From assembly GCA_964386865.1 (NCBI GenBank), contig CAYLUN010000002.1, forward strand, positions 62,001-126,000: a stretch of 64,000 nt of DNA. Reading direction: 5' to 3'. Numbering within the stretch: position 1 is the stretch's first letter; each line of letters opens with the position of its first letter. Of this stretch, positions 1 to 6,902 are shown in pieces. A program made the translations under genes and the position numbers. The notes under the pieces are model-generated. The model was given only the letters and a program-made list of their open reading frames with translations, searched no databases and had not been told where the DNA came from. Source of the stretch: CAYLUN01 sp964386865. GTDB taxonomy: Bacteria; Verrucomicrobiota; Kiritimatiellia; RFP12; UBA1067.

Positions 1-1256
1 GGGAAAACGCCCATGAACAGGGTGTTGTTCATGATGGTGTCCGTGTTCTCGAGGGTGCCCACGACCCGGTGTTCGATGCCCCTGTAGCCGGGCTGTCGGA
101 GCAGGTTGCCGGCGAACAGGCCGCGCGTTTCGATCAGGTTCTCGTCGAGATGCTGCGCCAGCTCCACCCGGCTGAAGGGCAGGCCATCGCGAAGCGTCAG
201 GATGTAGGCGAACCACGACGGGTCGCTGTGCTCGGTGGCGCGGGGCAGGATGAAGAAGTCCTCCAGCACGCTGAGGCCTTCCGTCAGCAGCCGGAAGTTC
301 TCTTTGCGGCGGTCCGTAAACGCCTGCAGCTTGTCCATCTGGGCGGCGCCGACTGCGGCCTGCATGTCGGTCATCTTGAGGTTGTAGCCGATGTGGGAGT
401 AGACGTACTTGTGGTCATACCCCTTCGGGAGCGTGCCGTACTGCTTGGTGAAGCGGCAGCCGCAGGTGTTGCTCTCGCCGCCCTCGCAGTAGCAGTCGCG
501 GCCCCAGTCGCGGAAGCTCCGGATGATCCGGGCGAGCGCGGGGTCGTAGGTCATCACGCTGCCGCCCTCGCCGGTCGTGATGTGGTGCGCGGGGTAGAAC
601 GAGCCGCAGGCGATATGGCCGAACGTGCCGGTCAGCTTGCCCCGGTAGCGGCTGCCCAGCGCGTCGCAGTTGTCCTCGATCAGCCAGAGCCCGTGCTTCT
701 TGACAAACGCGCAGACGGCGTCGAGGTTGAACGGGTTGCCGAGCGTGTGGGCCAGGAAGACGGCTTTGGTCTTCGGCGACCAGGCCTCTTCCAGCTTGGA
801 CACGTCGATGTTGTAGGTGCCGATGTCCACATCCAGAAAGACGGGGACGAGCCGGTTCTGAATCAGCGGCGCGACCGTCGAGGGAAAGCCGGCGGCAACC
901 GTGATGACCTCGTCGCCGGGGACGAGGCGGCGGTCGCCCAGCGACTCGGCCGTCAACGCGGAGACGGCCAGCAGGTTGGAGGAGGATCCGGAGTTCGTGA
1001 GAATGACGTCCGAGACCTCGTAGAAGTCCTCCAGCTTTCCGCTGAACGCCTCGGCGTAGCGGCCGGCCGTCAGCCAGAAGTCGAGCGAGGAGTCGACGAG
1101 GTTCACCAGCTCTTCATGGTCAAAAACCCGGCCCGCGTAATTGACGCGGGTCTTGCCCGCGACGAAAGGCTCGCTCTGCGCCGGCGCGTGAACCAGCCGG
1201 TAGTACTCCTCGACCTTCGCCAGAATCTCTGCTTTTAGCTGTGCCTGTGAACTCAT
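1..1256 (-). CDS. rfbH: RfbH: CDP-4-dehydro-6-deoxyglucose 3-dehydrase (E1), C-terminus cut by window edge
   Basis: Removes the C3 hydroxyl of CDP-4-keto-6-deoxyglucose on the way to CDP-3,6-dideoxyhexoses for O-antigen-type surface polysaccharide; works in the cytosol with PMP and a [2Fe-2S] cluster. The fold is DegT/DnrJ/EryC1/StrS aminotransferase, but where aminotransferases carry the PLP-binding lysine this protein has FYPAHHITTGEGG (His224-His225), the known E1 replacement. The full E1 iron-sulfur ligand pattern C-x57-C-x-C-x7-C is visible as Cys197, Cys255, Cys257 and Cys265, so it should be an active dehydrase. The ATG overlaps the rfbG stop codon (ATGA), implying translational coupling. 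About 418 residues lie in the window; the reading frame is still open at base 1. The partner reductase (E3) is not in the window. Confidence 0.93.
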   Translation of the reverse strand, partial: MSSQAQLKAEILAKVEEYYRLVHAPAQSEPFVAGKTRVNYAGRVFDHEELVNLVDSSLDFWLTAGRYAEAFSGKLEDFYEVSDVILTNSGSSSNLLAVSALTAESLGDRRLVPGDEVITVAAGFPSTVAPLIQNRLVPVFLDVDIGTYNIDVSKLEEAWSPKTKAVFLAHTLGNPFNLDAVCAFVKKHGLWLIEDNCDALGSRYRGKLTGTFGHIACGSFYPAHHITTGEGGSVMTYDPALARIIRSFRDWGRDCYCEGGESNTCGCRFTKQYGTLPKGYDHKYVYSHIGYNLKMTDMQAAVGAAQMDKLQAFTDRRKENFRLLTEGLSVLEDFFILPRATEHSDPSWFAYILTLRDGLPFSRVELAQHLDENLIETRGLFAGNLLRQPGYRGIEHRVVGTLENTDTIMNNTLFMGVF

Positions 1257-2335
1257 GCCAAACCGTCTCCATATGCCTGAATGTCGGCCTCGCAGGCCCG
1301 CCTCGCGTCGGCGCCCTCGCAGAGCACGCGCCGGTACCAGCGGGCGGTGCGCGCCGTCATTTCCGCGCAGGACCAGCGCGGGCGCCAGCCGAGCTCCGAA
1401 ATGGCTTTGTCGATGCAGAGGCGCAGGATGCCGGCCTCGTGCGGCTGATTGGGCGTGCTCTGGTCCTGCCAAGAGCCCGAGCCCCAGGCCTTGACGAACG
1501 CGTCGGCCAGCTCGCCGACCGGGATCTCGGTGCCGGACACGGGGCCGAAGTTCCACGCGGAGGGCCACCGGGCGCCGGGCTTTTCGAGCATGGCGGAGGC
1601 CAGCGCCAGGTAGCCGGCGAGCGGCTCCAGTACGTGCTGCCACGGCCGGATCGCCTGCGGGTTGCGCACGGGTACGGGCCGGCCCGCCACGAGCGCGGCG
1701 ACCATGTCCGTCACGATCCGGTCCTTGGCCCAGTCGCCGCCGCCGATCACGTTGCCGGCCCGCGCGGAGGCGAGCTGCACGCCGTGCTCGGCCAGCCGGT
1801 CGGGATGGAAGAAGGCGCGCCGGTAAGAGGCGATCAGGATTTCGGCCGCGCCTTTGCTGGCGCTGTAGGGGTCGAAGCCGCCCAGGGCGTCACTCTCGCG
1901 GTAGCCCCAGACCTGCTCGTGGTTCTCGTAGCACTTGTCCGTCGTGATGCAGACCGCGGCGCAGGGCCGCTTCAGGTCGCGCAAGGCGTCGAGCAGGCTG
2001 GCGGTGCCCATGACGTTCACGTCGAACGTCTCGTAGGGCTGCGCGTAGCTGGCGCGCACCAAAGGCTGCGCGGCCAGGTGGAAGACCACGTCCGGCTGGC
2101 AGGCGCCGAGCGCCTCGCGCATGCGGGACCGGTCGCGGATGTCGGACAGCGTCTCGCCGGCGAGCGCGTCGCGAACCGCGGACAGCACATAGTTGGAGGG
2201 TGTGGTGGGGGGCGGCAGGGCGTACCCGTACACGTCCGCGCCGAGCCGCCGGAGCCAGAGCGCGAGCCAGGAGCCTTTGAAGCCGGTGTGGCCGGTCACG
2301 AAGACGCGTTTGCCGCGGAGGGAAGAGAGGCTCAC
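1253..2335 (-). CDS. rfbG: CDP-glucose 4,6-dehydratase
   Basis: Converts CDP-glucose to CDP-4-dehydro-6-deoxyglucose with bound NAD, the second step of the CDP-dideoxyhexose branch. It is an extended short-chain dehydrogenase of 360 residues, the usual length. The N-terminal nucleotide-binding motif is GHTGFKGSWL and the catalytic YxxxK is in YSASKGAAE; ITTDKCYEN matches this family. I chose the GTG at 2335 because it overlaps the rfbF stop as GTGA and gives the expected N-terminus (VSLSSLRGKRVFVTGH); the frame stays open further upstream but only through the rfbF gene. The middle of a three-gene overlapping cassette rfbF-rfbG-rfbH, so almost certainly co-transcribed. Confidence 0.94.
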   Translation of the reverse strand: MSLSSLRGKRVFVTGHTGFKGSWLALWLRRLGADVYGYALPPPTTPSNYVLSAVRDALAGETLSDIRDRSRMREALGACQPDVVFHLAAQPLVRASYAQPYETFDVNVMGTASLLDALRDLKRPCAAVCITTDKCYENHEQVWGYRESDALGGFDPYSASKGAAEILIASYRRAFFHPDRLAEHGVQLASARAGNVIGGGDWAKDRIVTDMVAALVAGRPVPVRNPQAIRPWQHVLEPLAGYLALASAMLEKPGARWPSAWNFGPVSGTEIPVGELADAFVKAWGSGSWQDQSTPNQPHEAGILRLCIDKAISELGWRPRWSCAEMTARTARWYRRVLCEGADARRACEADIQAYGDGLA

Positions 2336-3144
2336 GACGGCGCACCCTCCTCCTGCCAGCGGGCCGTCCAAGGCGCGCTGCCGCTCTTCCACAGGTCGTT
2401 GAGCACCTGATACTCGCGGGGCGTGTCCATGCACTGCCAGAAGCCCTCGTGCGCGTAAGCGGCCATCTGGTCGTCGGCCATGGAGCGCCGCATGGGCGCC
2501 TGCTCGAAGAAGAGGTCTTTGTCGAGGTTGAGGTACGCGGGGATGAACGCCTTCTCGAGAACCATGAAGCCGCCGTTGATGTACCCGTCGACGCGGGCCG
2601 GCTTCTCCTCGAACCCGCGCACGCAGCCGTCCTGCAGGAGCATTTCGCCGAAGCGGCCCTCCGGATGAACCGCCGCCACGGTGATCAGCTTGCCGCTTCG
2701 CCGGTGGAAAGCAAGCGAGTCTGCGATGTCGATGTCCGACACGGCGTCGCCGTAGGTCAGGAAGAAGGTCTGGTCGGTCTCGCGCAAATGCTTGGCCGCG
2801 CGCGCGACCCGGCCGCCGGTCATGGTGTCGATGCCGGTGTTGACCAGCGTCACGTCCCAGTCGGCCTCCACCGCCGTGTCGTGGTAGGTGATCGCGCCGT
2901 GTTTGCCGAGCCGCACCGTGATGTCGGCCGCGTACGCGTGAAAGTTCAGGAAGTAGTCCACAAAGCAGTCGCGCTTGTAGCCAAGGCAGAGGATGAAGCG
3001 CCGGACGCCGAACGCCGCGTAGCACCGCATGATGTGCCAGACGATCGGCTGCTCGCCGATCGGCACCATGGGTTTCGGGAGCAGTTCCGTCACGTCGCGC
3101 AGGCGCGTTCCCTTGCCGCCGCACAAAATCATGACCGGCGGCAT
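2332..3144 (-). CDS. rfbF: Glucose-1-phosphate cytidylyltransferase
   Basis: Makes CDP-glucose from CTP and glucose 1-phosphate, the entry step of the CDP-dideoxyhexose pathway. Nucleotidyltransferase fold with the GGKGTRL loop near the N-terminus, LPKPMVPIGEQP for sugar phosphate and metal binding, and LTYGDAVSDID. From ATG 3144 the protein is 270 residues and begins MPPVMILCGG, close to typical family starts. A GTG at 3183 would add 13 unconserved residues, and a promoter-like sequence at 3191-3219 would place transcription start almost on that GTG, so I prefer 3144. The gene overlaps rfbG by 4 bases. Confidence 0.93.
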   Translation of the reverse strand: MPPVMILCGGKGTRLRDVTELLPKPMVPIGEQPIVWHIMRCYAAFGVRRFILCLGYKRDCFVDYFLNFHAYAADITVRLGKHGAITYHDTAVEADWDVTLVNTGIDTMTGGRVARAAKHLRETDQTFFLTYGDAVSDIDIADSLAFHRRSGKLITVAAVHPEGRFGEMLLQDGCVRGFEEKPARVDGYINGGFMVLEKAFIPAYLNLDKDLFFEQAPMRRSMADDQMAAYAHEGFWQCMDTPREYQVLNDLWKSGSAPWTARWQEEGAPS

Positions 3145-3190
3145 TTCCGCTGCCGGCGGAGTCTTTGCACTTGTCGAGTTCACGGCGCAC

Positions 3191-3219
3191 AGTGTAGCAA
3201 AGGCTCTGCGCCGAAAACA
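3191..3219 (-). promoter_or_regulatory. Candidate extended -10 promoter for rfbFGH
   Basis: On the minus strand, TACACT (3196-3191) is preceded by TGC, an extended -10 arrangement. A weak -35 (TGTTTT, 3219-3214) lies 17 bases upstream. It sits between the kinase gene and rfbF and would separate the polysaccharide cassette from the upstream sugar operon. The box assignment assumes sigma-70-like recognition. Confidence 0.4.
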
Positions 3220-3221
3220 GC

Positions 3222-4781
3222 CTATTTCTGCGGCCCGCTGCGCCAGGCCGCGAGGGCGTGGTTGGCGGGAGCGAGAGCCGGGGCGAGGGACTGGTAAATG
3301 TCGGATAGCGGCCGGTAGCGGGCGTGCCGGGCGGGGTCGGGGCGAAAGACGCGGGTCTGGCCCTTGACGCGCTCGGAGGCCTCGTCGAGGTCGCGCCAGA
3401 CGCCGAACGCCACGCCCGCCAGCAGGGCCGCGCCGAGCGGCGAGGTGTCCTGCGTTTCCGAGACCTCGACGTCGACGCCCGCGATGTCGGCCTTGTTCTG
3501 CAGCCAGAAGGCGTTGCGCGTGGCCCCGCCCGAGGCGACGATGCGGCCGAAGCGCGTGCCCATGCTGCGTTCCATGGTCTGCAGGATATGCACAAACTGG
3601 TAGTTAAGGCCCTCGATGACGGCGCGGTAGAGATCCGCCTTCGTGGCCGTGTTGAGCAGGCCCACGAACGCGCCCGACGCGCGGCTGTCGTTCACGGGGC
3701 AGGCCGCGGCCGAAAGGTACGGCAGGAAGATCATGCCGCCCGCGCCAGGCTGCGAGTCCCGCTCGCAGGCGGCGACGGTCTCATCCCAAGGCCGCGATGC
3801 GTCGCTCTGGATCTCGCGGAGCCATGTCAGGGCCGAGGCCGAGGGCGAGCCGCCCCAGACCGCCGTGCGGCCGGGGGCCACGTGCGCCTGCACGCAGATG
3901 CCGGCGCGGCCGAGCGTCCAGTCGCACGCGGGCCGCTCGACAGCAGCAATAATGTTCTCCCAGCTGCCCATGACGTTCGAGACCACGCCGGGCCGGTGCG
4001 CGCCGACCGGGAGCGTGCCGCAGAGGTGGTCCTGCCCGCCCAGCACGACGGGGGTGCCCGGATGCAGGCCGGTTGCACGGGCGGCCTCGGCGTGGATCAG
4101 CCCCAGCGGGGTTCCCGACGGCTTGATCTCCGGCAGGAGCCGCCGCGGGATTCCAGAGGCCGCGACCAGCTCGTCCGACCAGCCGCGCGTCCGCTGGTCG
4201 ACGAGCAGCATGCAGCTCGCCATGCTCGGGTCGGTGGCCATGACGCCGCAGAGCTTGCAGTTGACGAAGTCCTCGATCAGCAGCCAGGCCGCCGCACGCT
4301 CGAGGAGCGCGGGCTCGTGCTCCATCATCCAGCGCACGCGCATCACGCCGGTCATGGCCCAGGGCGGGAATCCGGCGATGCCGAAAGTCCGCTCCGCGCC
4401 GATCTCGCGCTCCCACCATGCCGCCTGCGGCGCGGTGCGGCCGCAGTGCCAGCTGATGAAGGGGTAAAGCGCGGCGCCGTGCTCGTCCACAGGCACGCCG
4501 TCCATGCCCATGCCTGTCACCGCCACGCCCGCTACGCGGCGCGGGTCGTCGATGGCCGACAGCGCGTCGCGGAAAGCGCCGCACACGCCGCCCCAGACCG
4601 CGTCGGGGTTCCAGAATACCCACTCGGGGTGCTGCGCGGCATAGGGGTTGTAGCGCTCGGTCGGACGCGACGCAGCGGCGACGCAGCGGCCGTCCGGCGC
4701 GTAGAGGCAGACCTTGGTCGAGGTGGAGCCAAGGTCGACTGCGGCGATAAGCGTGCGGTCCGTTTGCGGCAGGGCATTCAT
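3222..4781 (-). CDS. FGGY-family carbohydrate kinase
   Basis: Cytosolic ATP-dependent kinase of a sugar or ketose, 519 residues, the normal FGGY length. The N-terminus has the phosphate-1 motif (AAVDLGSTSTKVCLY), then VTGMGMDGVPV, the FGGY signature region GGQDHLCGTLPVG at about residues 255-267, and the C-terminal SGGATRNAFWLQNKADI with the family glycine-rich loop. Xylulokinase-like architecture, but the sequence alone does not fix the substrate; the RhaT-like transporter 93 bases upstream suggests a deoxysugar such as rhamnulose or fuculose. No isomerase or aldolase gene is present here, so the rest of the pathway must be elsewhere. The intergenic spacer upstream carries a partial TAGGCTG heptad repeat. 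Confidence 0.85.
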   Translation of the reverse strand: MNALPQTDRTLIAAVDLGSTSTKVCLYAPDGRCVAAASRPTERYNPYAAQHPEWVFWNPDAVWGGVCGAFRDALSAIDDPRRVAGVAVTGMGMDGVPVDEHGAALYPFISWHCGRTAPQAAWWEREIGAERTFGIAGFPPWAMTGVMRVRWMMEHEPALLERAAAWLLIEDFVNCKLCGVMATDPSMASCMLLVDQRTRGWSDELVAASGIPRRLLPEIKPSGTPLGLIHAEAARATGLHPGTPVVLGGQDHLCGTLPVGAHRPGVVSNVMGSWENIIAAVERPACDWTLGRAGICVQAHVAPGRTAVWGGSPSASALTWLREIQSDASRPWDETVAACERDSQPGAGGMIFLPYLSAAACPVNDSRASGAFVGLLNTATKADLYRAVIEGLNYQFVHILQTMERSMGTRFGRIVASGGATRNAFWLQNKADIAGVDVEVSETQDTSPLGAALLAGVAFGVWRDLDEASERVKGQTRVFRPDPARHARYRPLSDIYQSLAPALAPANHALAAWRSGPQK

Positions 4782-4847
4782 TTTGAACGGGCTTCCTTCG
4801 CTTGTTGTACCGGCGTCAGCCGGGCTAGACCACCTAACAGTCTGTTC

Positions 4848-4859
4848 GCCTACAGCCTA
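4848..4859 (-). repeat. Partial TAGGCTG heptanucleotide repeat
   Basis: On the minus strand the spacer between the transporter and kinase genes reads TAGGCTGTAGGC, 1.7 units of the same 7-bp unit that forms a nine-unit array at 44292-44354. Confidence 0.45.
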
Positions 4860-4874
4860 AACAACCTTCTCCCA

Positions 4875-5885
4875 TCACAGCGCGTTGGCGGTGGCCAGCA
4901 GGCAGACGCCGGCCACGAGGATGGCCAGCGCGAAGCGGATGCCGCTCACGGCGCGGGCGTCGGCGCCGCGCCATTCGCCGGCCAGGAAGCCGTTCACCGT
5001 GCCGGTGAAGATCGCGAGCGACATGAAGATGGCGTAGCCGACCGAGACGCCGAGCGCGCCGAGCTTGGGGCAGCCGACGCCGAAGCAGGCGATCGCGCCG
5101 TCGTGCAGCAGCGCCATCACGAGCGCGACCGCGTAGACCGGCAGCGCGTCGGGCCGCGCGAGCGTGCCCCACGTCCTGTTCGCGGTCAGCTTGTAGGCGC
5201 AGTAGCCGCAGGCGGAGAGCGAGCCGCCCCAGAGCGCGAGCGCCGTGACGGCGAAGCTCGCGCGCCAGCCCGGGTTGGCGAACGGCTCAGCCGAGGCCTG
5301 CTTCATCACGTCGCCGCCGAAGCCGAACGCGAGGGCATAGCAGGCGCAGAACACGCCGGAGAGCACGGCGACGGCGATGCCCTTGCCGAGGTTGCGCGGG
5401 GCCTGCGTGTTCCCGGCGCTGTGCTCTTTCAGCAGGGCGGCTTTGCCGGACACCACCACGCCCAGAATGCAGACCGCCGCGCCGCCCAGCATCAGCGCGC
5501 CTTTCGCTGTGCCAAAGACGCCCGGCGTGAAGATCAGCGCGGGCACGATGGTTCCGAAGGCGATCTGCACGCCGTAGTTGATCGCGTAGGCCAGCGACAG
5601 GCCGACGAACGCAAAGCTGAGGCCCAGCGTCATGGAGCCGAGGCCCCACAGGAACCCGAACGCGACGGGGCCGGCCCACTGGGCGGGCGTGAGCGCGCCG
5701 CAGACGCCGAACAGGCTCTTGACGAAAAGCGGCCCCGCGAGGAGCGGGAGCATGGTCGTGGCAAAGAAGAAGAAAGGCCCCCAGAGCGTCTCCCAGGGCG
5801 TGTCGTTACGCACGAACTTGCTGGGCAGCCCGAAGGAGCCGCCGCACAGAGCGCCGAGTACGATAAGCAGGAATCCGGTTGTCAT
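4875..5885 (-). CDS. RhaT-like sugar/H+ symporter (DMT superfamily)
   Basis: Predicted inner-membrane sugar importer of 336 residues with about ten hydrophobic segments, related to the L-rhamnose/proton symporter RhaT. Visible family features are the N-terminal helix with GALCGGSFGLPSKF, the WETLWGPFFF stretch, paired glycine-rich helices, and the C-terminal half with GYAIFMSLAIFTGTVNG. The ATG at 5885 shares one base with the stop of the UroD-like gene (TAATG), which fixes the start and implies coupling. It sits between a UroD-like gene and a sugar kinase, consistent with uptake of a deoxysugar followed by phosphorylation. Substrate is inferred from the family only. Confidence 0.86.
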   Translation of the reverse strand: MTTGFLLIVLGALCGGSFGLPSKFVRNDTPWETLWGPFFFFATTMLPLLAGPLFVKSLFGVCGALTPAQWAGPVAFGFLWGLGSMTLGLSFAFVGLSLAYAINYGVQIAFGTIVPALIFTPGVFGTAKGALMLGGAAVCILGVVVSGKAALLKEHSAGNTQAPRNLGKGIAVAVLSGVFCACYALAFGFGGDVMKQASAEPFANPGWRASFAVTALALWGGSLSACGYCAYKLTANRTWGTLARPDALPVYAVALVMALLHDGAIACFGVGCPKLGALGVSVGYAIFMSLAIFTGTVNGFLAGEWRGADARAVSGIRFALAILVAGVCLLATANAL

Positions 5886-6898
5886 TATGTCTCTCCATAT
5901 TCCCGCAGCGCCTCCAGCAGCGCGCGGTAGTTCTCGGGCTTCACGCCGCGGTGAACCGTGTTGCTGGACGAGACGATCAGGCCTCCCGGCCCGCCGTCGG
6001 CGATGCAGCGCCGCACCTCCTCGCGCACCGCCTCCGTCGTGCCGGTGCAGAGCGTGTGCACGCAGTCGATGTTGCCTTTGAGCGCGATCCGGTCGCCGTA
6101 CTGGCGCTTCATGCCGGCCATCGTCAGGCCCGCGCCGGGGTCGATCGGGTCGAGGCAGTCGATGCCCGCGTCGATCCAATAGCCGACAAGGGGACGGATG
6201 TCGCCGTCGCAGTGTTTGACCGTGAGGCAGCCCAGGGCCTTGAAGCCTTGGATCGCGCGGCGAAACGAGGGCAGGAGTCGCTCGGCGTACAGATCGGGGG
6301 GAAAGAGCGGGCCCGCGGCCATGGCGACGTCGTCGGTGGTGGCGATCACGCGGATGCCGAACGCGCGAATCGCCCGCGCGGCGAGGGCGAGGTTGTAGTC
6401 AACGATTCGTTCCAGAAAGGCGGCGGTGGCCTCGGGCTCGATCAGGGGCGCCATGAGCGCCTCCTCGTAGCCCAGCAGGTCGCGCAAGTCCGAGAAGCCG
6501 TCGCGCAGGTTGAACACCACGGCGCGCGACTCGCCAAAGCGCTCTACGGCGCGCCGCAGCGTGGCGAAGCGGTGGTCGGCGGCTGGGTCAGGAAAGGTGA
6601 AATCCATGTGGCGCGTGACGTCGGACAGGGGCTGCGCGACCACGGCGGGGATGCAGTCGCCCGTGAGCTGGCGGCGGTTGCCCCATTCGTCCTCGAAGGT
6701 CTGCGCGTCAATGAAGCGCTTCGCATAATCGGGCCGAATGTTGATGCCGTCGATGTCCAGCCGCTCCACCACGTCGAGCGGGTCGTCCGAGCCGGTCAGG
6801 GCGCGGCCGACGGTCACGTCGATGAACCACTCGAAGGTGGGGATGCGGTCGGGCGTTTCGCGCCGGATCGCGGCGCACAGGCGTTCAGTTGCGTTCAT
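5885..6898 (-). CDS. Uroporphyrinogen-decarboxylase-family protein (not HemE)
   Basis: A 337-residue UroD-fold protein. The region LTVKHCDGDIRPLVGYWIDAGIDCLDPID is the family's core strand-loop (KHCDGD replaces the usual HxCG), and the C-terminus ends with the VSSSNTVHRGVKPENYRALLEA block typical of PF01208 paralogues. True HemE motifs for coproporphyrinogen synthesis are not evident, and the operon is about sugars, so a corrinoid-type methyl transfer or an unknown small-molecule reaction is more likely than heme synthesis. It starts four bases after the HzsA-like gene ends and overlaps the RhaT-like gene by one base. A second paralogue lies at 45863-46876. Confidence 0.8.
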   Translation of the reverse strand: MNATERLCAAIRRETPDRIPTFEWFIDVTVGRALTGSDDPLDVVERLDIDGINIRPDYAKRFIDAQTFEDEWGNRRQLTGDCIPAVVAQPLSDVTRHMDFTFPDPAADHRFATLRRAVERFGESRAVVFNLRDGFSDLRDLLGYEEALMAPLIEPEATAAFLERIVDYNLALAARAIRAFGIRVIATTDDVAMAAGPLFPPDLYAERLLPSFRRAIQGFKALGCLTVKHCDGDIRPLVGYWIDAGIDCLDPIDPGAGLTMAGMKRQYGDRIALKGNIDCVHTLCTGTTEAVREEVRRCIADGGPGGLIVSSSNTVHRGVKPENYRALLEALREYGET

Positions 6899-6902
6899 AA
6901 GG

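Noticed and set aside
3324..5930. 868-codon plus-strand frame opposite the kinase and transporter genes
   Set aside because: Same antisense effect; the minus-strand proteins match known families throughout.
5885..6898. HemE, uroporphyrinogen decarboxylase of heme synthesis
   Set aside because: Operon context is sugar uptake, HemE-type N-terminal motifs are absent, and a second paralogue lies in another sugar operon.
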